Assembly (NCBI GenBank): GCA_036873755.1
Contig: JAVTVY010025384.1
Coordinates: forward strand, 52,769-116,768
Length of the DNA: 64,000 nt
From: Hanleya hanleyi
Lineage: Eukaryota; Mollusca; Polyplacophora; Lepidopleurida; Hanleyidae
Direction of reading: 5' to 3'
The notes below the pieces were generated by a model. That model was not told where the DNA came from and made no database searches. It saw only the letters and a program-made list of their open reading frames with translations. This document shows, in pieces, positions 42,073 to 55,606 of this stretch. Numbering within the stretch: the stretch's first letter is position 1; each line of letters starts with the position of its first letter. Both the position numbers and the translations under genes were made by a program.

Positions 42073-45000
42073 CTTATTGATACCACAATGATACCACTTA
42101 TTGATACCACAATGATAGCACTTATTGATACCACAATTATACCAATTATTGATACCACAATGGTACCATTATTGACAACACAATGATGCCACTTATTGAT
42201 ACCACAATGATACCACTTATTGATACCACAATGATACCACTCAATGATACCACAGTGATAACCCTCATTGATAGCACAATGATACCACTTATCGATACCA
42301 CAATGATACAACTCATTGATACCACAATGATATCCCTTATTGATACCACACTGATACCACTTATTGATAACACAATGATACCCCTTATTGATACCACAAG
42401 GATACCACTTATTGATACCGCAATGATACCCCTTATTGATACCACATTGATACCCCTTATTGATACCACAATGATACCACTTATTGATACCACAATGATA
42501 CCACTTATTGATACCACAATGATACCACTTATTGATACCACAGTGATACCCCTTATTGATATCACAATGATACCCCTTATTGATACCACAACGATACCCC
42601 TTATTGATACCACAATGATACCACTTATTGATACCACAATGATACCACTTATTGATACCACAGTGATATCCCTTATTGATACCACAATGATACCACTTAT
42701 TCAAACCACAATGGTTCCACTTATTGATACCACAATGATACCACTTATGATACCACAGTGATACCCCTTATTGATATCACAATGATACCCCTTATTGATA
42801 CCACAATGATACCCTTTATTGATACCACAATGATACCCTTATTGATACTATAATGATATCCTTATTGATATCACAATGATGCCACTTAGTGATACCACAA
42901 TGATACCTTTATTGATACCACAATGATAACACTTATTGATATCACAATGATACCACTTATTGATACCACAATGATACCACTTATTGATTCCACAATGATA
43001 CCATTATTGATACCACAATGATACCCTTATTGATACCACAATGATAACACTTATTGATATCACAATGATACCGCGTATTGATACAACAATGATACCACAT
43101 ATTGATACCACAATGATACCCCTCATTGATACCAGAATGATACCACTTATTGATAGCACAATGGTATCACTTATCGATTCCGCAATGATACCACTTAATG
43201 ATTCCACAATTCTACCACTTATTGAAACCACAATGATACCAATTATTGATACCAGAATGATTCCACGTATTGATTTCACAATGATACCACTTATTGTTCC
43301 CATCATGATACCGCTTATTGATACCACAAAGATACCACTTATTGATACCAAAATGATACCACTCATTGATACCACAATAATACCACTTATTGATACCACA
43401 ATGATACTACTTATTGATACCACAATGATACTACTCATTGATACCACAATGATACCACTCATTGATACCACAATGTTACCACAGTGATACCACTCACTGA
43501 TACCACAATGATACCACTCACTGATACCACAATGATACCACCCACTGATACCAAAATGATACCCCTCATTGATACCACAATGATACCACTTATTGAAATC
43601 ACAATGGCACCACTTATTGATACCACATTGATCAAACTTACTGATACCACAATGATTCTACTTATTGATACCACAATGATACCACTTATCGATATCACAA
43701 TGATACTACTTATTGATACCACAACGATACCCTTATTGCTACCGCAATGATACACCTTATTGATACCACAATGATACCATTTATTGATACCACAATGAGA
43801 CCACTTATTCATACCACAATGATACCACTTATTGATACCACAATGATACCCCTTATTGTTACCACAATGAAACCACTTATTGATACCACAATGATACCAC
43901 TTATTGATACCACAATGATACCACTTATTTATACCACAGTGATACTCCAGATTCATACCACAATGATACCACTTATTGATACCACATTGATACCACTTAT
44001 CGATACCACAATGATACCACTTATTGATACCACAGTGATACCCCTTATTGATATCACAATGATACCCCTTATTGATACCACAATGATACCCCTTGTTTAA
44101 ACCACAACGATACCACTTATTGATACCACAATGATACCAATTATTGATACCACAGTGATACCCCTTATTGATCCCACAATGATACCACTTATTGATACCA
44201 CAATGATACCACTTATTGATACTACAATGATACCACTTATTGATACCACAGTGATACCCCTTATTGATATCACAATGATACCCTTATTCATACCACAATG
44301 ATACCCCTTATTGATTCCACAATTCTACCACTTATTGAAACCACAATGATACCAATTATTGATACCAGAATGATTCCACGTATTGATTCCACAATGATAC
44401 CACTTATTGTTCCCATCATGATACCGCTTATTGATACCACACAGATACCACTTATTGATACCAAAATGATACCACTCATTGATACCACAATAATACCACT
44501 TATTGATACCACAATGATACTACTTATTGATACCACAATGATACTTCTCATTGATACCACAATGATACCACTCATTGATACCACAATGTTACCACAGTGA
44601 TACCACTCACTGATACCACAATGATACCACTCACTGATACCACAATGATACCACTCACTGATACCAAAATGATACCCCTCATTGATACCACAATGATACC
44701 ACTTATTGAAACCACAATGGCACCACTTATTGATACCACATTGATAAAACTTACTGATACCACAATGATTCTACTTATTGATACCACAATGATACCACTT
44801 ATCGATATCACAATGATACCACTTATTGATACCATAATCATACCCCTTATTGCTACCGCAATGATACACCTTATTGATACCACAATGATACCATTTATTG
44901 ATACCACAATGAGACCACTTATTGATACCACAATGATACCACTTATTGACACCACAATGATACCCCTTATTGTTACCACAATGATACCACTTATTGATAC

Positions 45001-47870
45001 CACAATGATACCACTTATTGATACCAAAATGATACCACTTATTTATACCACAGTGATACCCCAGATTCATACCACAATGATACCACTTATTGATACCACA
45101 TTGATACCACTTATCGATACCACAATGATACCACTTATTGATACCACAGTGATACCCCTTATTGATATCACAATGATACCCCTTATTGATACCACAATGA
45201 TACCCCTTTTTGATACCACAACGATACCACTTATTGATACCACAATGATACCAATTATTGATACCACAGTGATACCCCTTATTGATACCACAATGACACC
45301 ACTTATTGATACCACAATGATACCACTTATTGATACCACAATGATACCCCTTATTGTTACCACAATGATACCACTTATTGATACAACAATGATACCACTT
45401 ATTGATACCACAATGATACCACTTATTTATACCACAGTGATACCCCAGATTCATACCACAATGATACCACTTATTGATACCACAATGATACCCCTTATTG
45501 TTACCACAATGATACCACTTATTGATGCAACAATGATACCACTTATTGATACCACAATGATACCACTTATTTATACCACAGTGATACCCCAGATTCATAC
45601 CACAATGATACCACTTATTGATACCACAGTGATACCCATTATTGATACCACAATGATACCACTTATTGATACCACAATGATACCACTTATTGATACTACA
45701 ATGATACCACTTACTGATACCACAGTGATACCCCTTATTGATATCACAATGATACCCTTATTCATACCACAATGATACCCCTTATTGATACCACAATGAT
45801 ACCACTTATTGTTACCACAACGATACCAGAATGATACCGTTATTAATACCACAATGATAACACTTGTTGACTTCACAATGATACCACGTATTGATACCAC
45901 AATGATACCACTTATTGATACCTCAATGATACCACTTATTGATACCACAATGATACCCTTATTGATACCATAATGATACCCTTATTGATACCACAATGAT
46001 AACACTTATTGATATCACAATGATACCGCTTGTTGATATCACAATTATACCACTTATTGATACCACAATGATACCCCTCATTGATACCAGAATGATACCA
46101 CTTATTGATACCAAAATGATACCACTTATTGATACCGCAATGATACCACCTAATGATACCACAATGATACCACTTATTGATACCACAATGATACCAATTA
46201 TTGATACCACAATGATTCCACGTGTTGATACCACAATGATACCTATTGTTCCCATCATGATACCGCTTATTGATACCACAATGATACCACTTATTGATAC
46301 TACAATGATACCACTTATTGATACCACAATGATACCACTCATTGATACCACAATGATACTACTTATTGATACCACAATGATACTACTCATTTATACCACA
46401 ATGATACCACTTATGGATACTACAATGATACCACTTATTGATACCACAATGATACCACTCATTGATACCACAATGATACTACTTATTGATACCACAATGA
46501 TACTACTCATTTATACCACAATGATACCACTTATGGATACTACAATGATACCACTTATTGATACCACAATGATACCACTCATTGATACCACAATGATACT
46601 ACTTATTGATACCACAATGATACTACTCATTTATACCACAATGATACCACTTATGGATACCACAATGATACCACTCACTGATACCACAATGATACCACTC
46701 GTTGATACCACAATGGTACCAGTCACTGATACCACAATGATACTACCCATTGATACCACAATGATGCCGCTGATTGACACCACAATGACACTACTCATTG
46801 ATACCACAATGATACCACTTATTGATATCACAATGATACAACTCACTGATACCACAATGATACTACTTATTGATACCGCAATGATACTACTCACTGATAC
46901 CACAATGATACTACTCATTGATACCACAATGATACCAGTCATTGATACCACAATGACACCACTCACTGATACCACAATGATACCACTCATTGATACCACA
47001 ATGATACCCCTTATCAAAACCACAATGATATCACTTATTGATACCACAATGATACCAGTTATTTTTAGCACTTATTGATACCACAATGATTCTACTTATT
47101 GATACCACAATGATACCACTTATTGATACCACAATGATACCACTGATTGATACTACGATGATGCCACTTATTGATACCACAATGATACCCCTTATTGATA
47201 CCACAATGATATCCCTTATTGATATCACAATGATAACCCTTATTGATACCAGAATGATACCACTTATTGATACCACATTGGTACCTCTTACTGATACCAC
47301 AATGATAGCCCTTACTGATACCACAATGATACCACTTATTGATACCACAATGATATCACTTATTGATACCACAATGACACCACTTATTGATACCACGATG
47401 TTACCGCTTATTGATATCACAATGATATCACTTATTGATACCACAATGATGCCACTTATTGATACCACAACGATACCGCTTATTGAGACCACAATGACTC
47501 CACTTATTGATACCACAATGATTCTACTTATTGATACTACAATGATACCACTTATTGATACCACAATGATACCACTTATTGATGCCACAGTGATACCACT
47601 TATTGATACCACTTATTGGTACCACAATGATACCACTTATTGATACCACAATGATACCACTTATTGATACCACAATGATACCACTTATTGATACCACAAT
47701 GATACCACTTATTGATACCACAATGATACCACTTATTGATACCACAATGATACCACTTATTGACACCACAATGATACCACTTATTGATACCACAATGATA
47801 ACACTTATTGATACCACAATGATATCACTTATTGATACCACAATGAAACCAGTTATTTTTAGCAGATGTT
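42073..47870. repeat. 24-bp satellite array 2
   Basis: About 240 units of the same 24-bp monomer as array 1. Higher-order repeats are visible: a 120-bp five-monomer unit repeated three times at about 46321-46680, and roughly 110- to 150-bp blocks with GATACCCCAGATTCATACCA at about 45055, 45440 and 45585. CCCATCATGATACCG markers recur near 43299, 44411 and 46251. Open frames of up to 392 codons here are by-products of the 24-bp period. Confidence 0.95.
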
Positions 47871-47872
47871 AA

Positions 47873-48706
47873 AGAAACTCGTGTGAAATATATCTTGGCC
47901 TATTTGTACTTGCGAATTGTCCATGAAATCGTCGGATTGGGTATAGTCCGGGAGCCAAATCCCAAAAAGGGGTCGAAATAACGTTTTCGTTGCTCCCCCC
48001 CGCGTAGATTTAGTTTGACGACTGTTTATGAACGAGTATCATCTTCTGGTCAGTTCTAGATGTAGGCTTCTACGGTGGTGCCTAAGGTCACAGCATGCAT
48101 TTCTTCATCGATGTCTGAACAAGACAAAATTAACTCTAAGATGGGGGTAGGGGTATTTATGAACGTATATCTTTTGTATTCTGGCACTAAACTTTCTGTA
48201 ACTTCCCATACCTGACCTCTGAATAACGTTCTATTAGATAACGTAATCCAAGTTACGCCTTTTACGTTTTTGACGTCATGATGACGTCATAACTTGGGTA
48301 CTGTTGTTTTAGAAATGAGACTCGATTTTTTATTTACAGTTGCAGAAACTCTTACTGCATTCTTCGTTAATTCTAGACCTGGTGTAACCATCTAATATGC
48401 ACGTCAGGGATGCGGCATAACCGTGTTTAACGGCACCAGAGCATGAGAAATATGAAGCCGAAATAGAGGTAGGGGTGATTACATTCTAATATTTTATTTT
48501 TCCTCAATCCTAACGCAATGAAATTTAACACATATTGAGTCTGTGTACGGATCTTTCAGATAAAGCAATCCGATTCCGCCTATCTTCAATATTGGTGTCA
48601 CTATGTCGTTATTGTCACCATGGTAGTATTTTTCCTCTGGACCTTTTGTTGTAATTTTTCAACGGTATATTGTTACTGAAACGTTTTTACTTCTATACGT
48701 GGGATA
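47873..48706. other. Sequence right of the satellite, dispersed-repeat-like, no gene
   Basis: Contains GGGGGTAGGGGTATTTATG and AGGTAGGGGTGATTACA phrases, also seen near 51311 and inverted near 55300, plus a TGACGTCATGATGACGTCAT palindrome-like stretch. Probably old transposon sequence. Confidence 0.45.
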
Positions 48707-48880
48707 ATGGATGTTTCAGATCCACAGAGTGCGCAGGGTCCCCAAGACAAACTGTCAGGCTACTGGGAACGCACTCGGGCACTGATCCTGGCCAACGAGG
48801 GAGTTCGATTCAACCTGTCACCTTGTCTGGATCAAGGAGGTTGGAAAGGAAGACCTGTAATGACAACCAAAGCAAATTAA
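48707..48880 (+). CDS. Short hypothetical ORF, 57 codons
   Basis: ATG at 48707 to TAA at 48880; starts MDVSDPQSAQGPQDKLSGYW and contains RTRALILANEGVRF. Codon use looks coding-like compared with the surroundings, and a TTTCAG at 48714-48719 could be an acceptor. No domain recognised; it may be part of a retroelement gag or an isolated exon. Confidence 0.3.
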   Translation: MDVSDPQSAQGPQDKLSGYWERTRALILANEGVRFNLSPCLDQGGWKGRPVMTTKAN

Positions 48881-49059
48881 TGCAATACTGACATATAATT
48901 CTTTGAGCAGGTATACAGGATTCAAATCGTGGTAGCGTACAATCCCTGCAAAGAAGATCCCTACTCTATGAATTATCTGTACTCTTATAGTTATCATTAA
49001 CCGAAGTTCAATAGAAAATATATACAAAATAGATAGCCCTAGCTACTTCGCGAGCAGGC

Positions 49060-49400
49060 CTGGTCACAGCCACAGTCTGGTCACGACCGGTTCTCTTGTG
49101 GATGGGTCCAGCTTCTATCTTCTTTCCCCAGGGCTTTATGGTAGGATCCAGCGTCTATCGTCCTTCCCCAGATATACGTGGTAAGGTCCAGCGTCTGTCT
49201 TCCTTCCCCAGGTCTTCGCTCACTCCCGTATGGATGAACACTGCGTCGTGTCTCGTCTTACACGACTAGGCCCCTCCGTGGTTATGTCCGACGTGTGTCT
49301 TCCTTCCCCCGGTCTTCTTCCCTCGGGTGGTATGGACTTCTCGTCGTCGTCGTGTCTCGTCTTACACGACTAGGCCCCTCCAAGCGTTGATAACCGTCAA
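49060..49400. repeat. Degenerate tandem repeat of about 60-65 bp
   Basis: Repeated phrase GTCCAGCGTCTATCTTCCTT with CCCCAG at about 49106, 49146, 49187 and 49290, and a repeated GTCTCGTCTTACACGACTAG at about 49250 and 49350. Confidence 0.6.
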
Positions 49401-49669
49401 TGGATGCGGACGGCCTGGGCACGACAGTACTATCACAGTACAAAGGCTTCTACGGCACCGGCCCGTCTCTCTGTAACACCGCAGGACTATTCAACTGCAC
49501 GGCTCACCACAGCAGCACACGGCACCCCTCGTAGGAATACACCCCCAGGCTTCAGCGACCCCGCTCACGGCGACTCACTCCGCGGCCCCGCTACAAGGAC
49601 GAATCATCAAGGCTAGAGTTCACGGCTACACGGTCCACATAGGATCGGACATCGATAACACACGGTGGA

Positions 49670-49860
49670 TGGGTAGGCACCTGGTCTAGTAACCCTCTTC
49701 CTATACTACTGTATGGGCACCTGGAATCGGCACCCTCCTTCTATACTACTGTATGGTCAACTGGTATAGGAACCCTCCTTGTATACTACTGTAGGGTCAT
49801 CCGCAATAGATGGGCATCTGGTCAAGGATTCCCCCTTCCTATACTACTGTATGAGACAGT
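49670..49860. repeat. Degenerate tandem repeat of about 45-50 bp
   Basis: Four to five units of CCTCCTTCTATACTACTGTA with CACCTGGTCTAG-like words. Confidence 0.7.
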
Positions 49861-49981
49861 AGTAATCTATGATTGGCCGTGAATTACTCAATATATGTAC
49901 AGGGTGGTGAGAGACTATGCTTATGGAGGCGTGAATGGATAATCGTTTATCGTACGATTGTCTGGATAGATGTATATTTAT

Positions 49982-50009
49982 CAAGCTATAGGCTCGAACC
50001 TATAGCTTG
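49982..50009. repeat. Perfect 11-bp hairpin
   Basis: CAAGCTATAGG, six-base loop CTCGAA, CCTATAGCTTG. No T-run or gene end beside it, so I do not call it a terminator. Confidence 0.85.
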
Positions 50010-50407
50010 TGGGTGTTAGCGTGAATATATTTCAACCTGTACGTTGTGTATTTAAGTACGTGTGTGCATGAATAATTGTTTAGGTAGGAACTGTGTATGA
50101 TTTGCCTAGCTATACCCTCTTCACAGAGACGAGCGTCTCCTACCGGGTACAGCTTAATCGATACCATAAAGGTATGGCCGTGCTATCAACACTAACGCCG
50201 TTAGTTAATTCCCAGAGCTGAGCCTGCACTATCGTACAGTAGAGATTAGGAATAACCATTGACGATAAGTGTCTATACTCTTAACTCCCAGCGCAATACC
50301 CAAACAACTGTGCGATACGGTTGAAATAGGTAGAGATCGAAGTAGAGTAAACACAGCCCGGACGTGTAATTGTAAGTGTGTGTAAATGTATGCAATGATG
50401 CTATAGG

Positions 50408-50510
50408 ATTCGGCGGCGGCACTTCTCCAATTCGGCGACCTGGTCGCGGCCCGGCGGCGGCACAAATTCGGCGGCGGCACTTCTCCAATTCGGCGACCTG
50501 GTCGCGGCCC
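50408..50510. repeat. Direct repeat of 45 bp, two copies 58 bp apart
   Basis: ATTCGGCGGCGGCACTTCTC plus CAATTCGGCGACCTGGTCGCGGCCC at 50408-50452 and 50466-50510, identical. GC-rich against its surroundings. Confidence 0.9.
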
Positions 50511-53134
50511 TGCAATGTATTGGATTTCTTCTCCCCAATAGATTTTGCGTGTGCTCTCACCTCGATGTTTCTGCTGGTCTCTGTCGTTTCAGCGGGAGTC
50601 CGGCTTATATAGGGCTACCGCTCTTCTGTGGATAAAGGTAGAAACAGACGTCGAAGATACCAGCGCCCTCTTTACTGTCAAATTACAACACTTCCCGATC
50701 AGTTTATCTGGACTTCGCTGGATAAATATGGCTATGGAGGAACAAACCATAATTCATAGCGGACGTAACTGGTAAATCTCAGCTTCCAACTCCCTCTAGT
50801 TAATTCATACGACGACCGCAAAGTTCACTGTCCTAATCTGCATATTCTCTGAAACCGACTTCCGGATTCCTGACTGACGTCATCTACAGCGAAGCAAGCG
50901 AGGCCCACCAGGGCTCCTTTCTCCGTCCCAACTGATCGTTTGAGATAACTTCACCGGGATTTTGAGGCATTGTCTGTCTCCCGGATTATTATAGTTCATT
51001 CTAGGAAAATTACAGCGTTGAATCCCATCAGGTAAGTCAACCGCACACGTAAACACAATGTTACTTTCGATTTCACATATAGTCACATATCAATCAGAAA
51101 CTGTGATTTATTAAAGGGGATCCCAAGGGGTCGTTGTCAACCTGCACTTTCGTTACACTACCCTGTTAGGTTTTGCTTGATGTGTGTATTTAAGACCATG
51201 ATTGCATGGCTTACTTGAAACCGGGTATTGACGTCTACGGTGATGAGTAAGATCGCATGATGCCTTCTCTCAATGCTCTCTGAGTAACTCAAAAATAAAC
51301 AAGGAATGGGGTAGGGGTGATTATGCATCGATATCTTCTTCACACGTGGGTCTAGAGAGCTCAAGTTTTTAACACTGTGTTTGGATACTAGTTGAGCAAA
51401 ACGAGGAATCAAACTTCCAATATTTCTGGAATGAAGTCTCTGTAATGTCTGCTTTGAACTCTAGTGTATATTCTTTATAGCATAGTCAGTGTTACAGCGC
51501 TATCAAATCGTCGCTCTGAAATATTTGAATCTAATACCACCCAATTCGGTGTTAGGGGCCGTACGGTCATGTCATTCAATATATCCACATGAACAGTCAC
51601 AATAAAAGCGTGGTTGAGATAAAAATCATCACAGGGGTCACTTTTGGTTCTTGTGATGTTTTTAGAAATATGCTGTCAGTAAATTTTGTCGGTGGGGTAA
51701 TATGACTTCTTGTCAGTACCCCGGCTTCGTTTTTCACCGCCGTTTTAATGTTGCGTTTACTTATAGTATGTGTTTAATATGTTTCACACATGTTAAACTC
51801 TGCTCGACTTAGGCTAAGGATTTTCATCTAGCTGCTAATGGTCAATTCTTATCATAAATGCCGCTTGCATTTGTTAATCTAGCTAGTGGTCAAGTATTAA
51901 CCAACAACGGTTCTATATAAAGTTGTCGCTTGCATTTGTTAACTCCATCAGGTTCATGTCGAAATTATGGACATCCAGAAAGAAGATGAATTCAACTTTT
52001 CTAGTCTCACCAATGTTTCGATTCCTAATTAGAGAAAACCAGTTAATTTGCTAGATGAAATGAATGAATGTTACATGAAATGAAAGGAATAGATTCAGGC
52101 CAGAAAGTATTGAGAGAAGACGAAAGGCAGACCCCATCAAACTATTTTCAAACATGATGCATGAAGTGAGACAAAATGCATTGAAGCAACAGAAACCCGT
52201 GCCCACCTAACGTGTATAATCCACAGAACCAATTCGTATAACATCCACATCAAAGCTAATGTGAATGGTGGATTTTGAAAATGTGTACCTCAGTTCATAT
52301 AAATTTATTCGATAAATATATCTCATTTGAAAATGGATTGTCAGTTTCTCTGGTTCTGTTCTTGAAACTAGATATACATTATGGGAACGTTCTATTACAC
52401 TGTGATGCTTAATTGATATTGACAAACAAAAACATTCCAATGCCTTTCTTTTGTACAAAAGGTAATTAAAAAAAAAACGAAAAGGAAGATCCAATATATA
52501 TGAATTTGTCAATACAATAGTTATATCACTGTCAAGTGTCAGATCCGATATCAAGATTCAATAATCAGCCGCAGTCCATAAAATCCGCTTCAATAATCGC
52601 ACGACCTATTTCGCATGACAGTTAGCCTCAATTATAATGTGTATAAAATAAATATAATAAAAACAGTTTTAAATGATGTCAGCAAGACATAATTATGTTC
52701 TATACATAAACTCCTAATCACTGATGATTATTCTTTATCCAAATGAATTCCAAGTCGTTTCTAGAGTATCAGTCACGCTCTGAATGCGATGTTCATTTGA
52801 ACACTATGTGAAAACACATGATATCCAAACGACCCCCAATCTTAATAAATTAATTTCCTATCAATGCTCCCCAATCGTACATGTCGCTATATAGAATCTT
52901 AAGTATTTCAATTGAATTTGGTGTTCTGAGCGCCGTGGACTAATCCATTTGCAGTCGGGGAGGGGAGATATGGTCACCGTGTCCATTTATCCTAATGTTT
53001 ACACCAAAGACTAGTCCATATATCTACCACGTATTATGGTGCCACAATGTCGGTACCGCGGAAACATGAAAATACACCGGTACCCCACCAGCGCGGCTTC
53101 TAAGTCGACTGTGCCAACCAAAAGTTGTCTATCA
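50511..53134. other. No gene recognised; fragments of dispersed repeats
   Basis: Includes a relative of 37313-37412 at 51545-51640, a diverged family B copy at 52552-52745 (minus) and the GGGTAGGGGTGATTATG phrase near 51311. Nothing else supported. Confidence 0.45.
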
Positions 53135-53138
53135 TTAA

Positions 53139-53728
53139 CCCTACCTGGCCTGGGGGGCGGCGGAAAGTGCCCCCCCCCCCCTAGTGAACTTTTCTCTGCT
53201 GCTCCGAAACGACAAAACCGAGGAGGCTTAAACTTGGTGACTCTTAAGCTTATCTTATTGGGGTCATTTTGAGCCTATTTTCATATACCCCCGGGCAGAG
53301 GATCATGGGTAAATTCAAAATGGCGGCCATGTGGTATCCGCGAAAGTCGTGTTTTCCAGTCTTTTCGCTCCATTTCTTCACATTTTCCTTGCCTAAAAGG
53401 CCTTGAAAGTATTTTATTTATGCAAAACTAATTATTCTATATTTTATTTGATATTTTTCGAGAGAAAAATCGGAAAAATGAAAATTGAGAAAAATCGACC
53501 CCAAAAAGGACGAAAAATGGCTTCCGAGAAGATGACGTAACTGTGACGTCATCATGGCGGCCATTTTGGATTTTTTTTTTTTTACATTTTCCGGTAGAGC
53601 TTGAACCCAAGATAATGTGTGGTAAGTTTCAGCGCTCTAGCTTTAGTGGTAGAGAAAATATATAGGGGGGCACTTTCCCCCCCCCCCCCAGGCTGCGATA
53701 CACCTCAAATCGCCCAGGCCAGATAGGG
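53139..53728 (+). mobile_element. 590-bp TTAA-flanked MITE, copy B
   Basis: Ends CCCTACCTGGCCTGGG / CCAGGCCAGATAGGG with TTAA at 53135-53138 and 53729-53732. Inverted relative to copy A and nearly the same length, differing mainly in the homopolymer C/G runs and scattered bases. Contains GTGACGTCATCATGGCGGCC and GGATCATGGGTAAATTCAAA. No coding potential. Confidence 0.85.
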
Positions 53729-53993
53729 TTAATGTTCCCTTCAAGGCACTATGAAGTGTTCTCGAGTTACTACAAGCCTGTTAGATCTTTCAAGCGACAT
53801 ATCCAGCTGGGGGAGCAGATAGGATTTAATTTTAATTAGATTGAACAGCCTCAGACGTTACAGCCAAAAACAAAACTTAGCTAAAATCCAGTTGCATTGT
53901 AAGGCTGTGTTATCTTGCCGCCAGGTATTTGTGGATCCCTCTTTTGTCCATTTTTGTAAATATCAGGTCAGTCTCGGAAACTGAGATGTATAT

Positions 53994-54700
53994 TAATTGG
54001 AGCGATATGCAAGAGGTGGGACAAATTCACGTCTGGCTACTAAAAAGCAACCATATGACTCAACCACAAGCTTTTTTCGGCACCGCACGGTGCACTTAGC
54101 CTTAGTATCTCAGCCGCGCTGTTATTGCAGATGTTCATGTGAAGAATATGAAGTATCCACATGGCCCCTAGCACCGGCTTAAGCTGAATTAGATACACTA
54201 GCTCGGGCGCTGTGATGACAGATCAGCTCAAGCAAATAACTCGATTGATGTTAATGAATGAGCATCGTGGACGTCTGCTGGCGTAAATGTCTTAACATAG
54301 GGTAAACATTGTAAATGCAAGAATACCCTGAAAAACTAACCTGTAATGCCCGACGTCTTACGGCTTAAATTTCCCACCAAAACAATAAACCTATACACAT
54401 ATTTGTCGGATGACATGTACAGGGGGCGGACCTCGGAGACTAACAGTCCACCAGCAGATACCTACCATATACAGGTGATACATCAATTGAAGCGATATGC
54501 AGAAAGGTGGGGAAAATTGACGACGTCTGGCAAATAAAGGGCCACCATATGTCTCGGTTTCCCCCGGCACCTCACATTCAGACCCAAGAATGCGGTGGAT
54601 TCTCGAACGTAGCCTATTATCGCGGCCGTGCTTTTATTGTAGCTGTTCATGTGGAGACTATGAAGTATCCTCACGGCCCCTATACCATCTTAGTTTACCG
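53994..54700. repeat. Diverged tandem duplication, about 200-bp copies 490 bp apart
   Basis: 53994-54180 and 54485-54690 share GAGCGATATGCA / GAAGCGATATGCAG, then ACGTCTGGC, CACCATATGTCTC-like, GCGCTGTTATTGCAG / GTGCTTTTATTGTAG, and TATGAAGTATCC. Roughly 75% alike by eye. No shared open frame. Confidence 0.65.
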
Positions 54701-54840
54701 AGATATCAGACCATTCCAACACGGTCGCCATTTCGATTCTACCCATACTTCATTGCAAACAAGATTGAGCAAACAGACAATCTCCAGCAATAAAGTCGTT
54801 TCTTATTACAATTAATGTTTCCTCACAACCCCTTGATGTG

Positions 54841-55600
54841 ATTGTATCAAAGTTACGTATACCCATGCAAAATTCATTATATACCAAGTTTTCACTTTGA
54901 GTGAACAAGAGACATGAGGAATTTCAACTAACCCCGATTTTTGTGGGGCACTCTCAATCAGATTTTGTTTTTCTGCCCTATTTCAGGCCAGATTATTATT
55001 TTGTCACCCACAAAATCATATTAATTTACTTATGTACGACACCTTGTTCAAATGAAACCTTTTGAAACACTATCCAGATATAAGCGTAACAATTTATAGA
55101 AATAAAGAAAGACAAAACAACAAGGCGCTATAATCAGACACAAATAAAAGAAAAATACAATTTCTAGACCCATGTCGTCATAGAGACGAAACTAAAACAG
55201 TTACCGGACGTCTGATTGCTCTATCTTTCAGTCAATATCCAAAAGCAATGCGTGGAGCATTTCAGTACGATAAACCGCGAACTAAAGAAAATATGGGACG
55301 TAATCACCCCTACCCCCATTCGGATTTAATGGTGTAACATCTATATGAATCCATGCTGAGGTCAAACGGGAAAGACGTATCTGGTCTAGAATTAAACGGG
55401 AGACATATATCTTTCAAGATTATATGTCAAATATCACCAAGAAGGGGCTACTGCGAAAGAAACAGAGAAAATCGGAGAAAATATTCAACAAAACTCATGA
55501 GAAAAAGGCTTCTCGAGCTTATGACGTCACTATGACGTGACTAAATTATCTAGAGAAATTCGGATTGTTTTATCTGAAAAGTCATTATTCGGAGGTAAAT
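54841..55600. other. No gene recognised
   Basis: Contains an inverted match of the GGGTAGGGGTGATTA phrase (CACCCCTACCCCCATTCGG near 55303), suggesting more of the dispersed element seen near 48140 and 51311. Confidence 0.4.
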
Positions 55601-55606
55601 TTGTAT

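Noticed and set aside
44597..47078. 392- and 360-codon open frames in satellite array 2
   Set aside because: Same cause as in array 1. No start context, no domain, and frames end where a monomer has an odd indel.
33218..47870. CRISPR-like array
   Set aside because: Monomers are contiguous without unique spacers, and the context is a eukaryotic genome.
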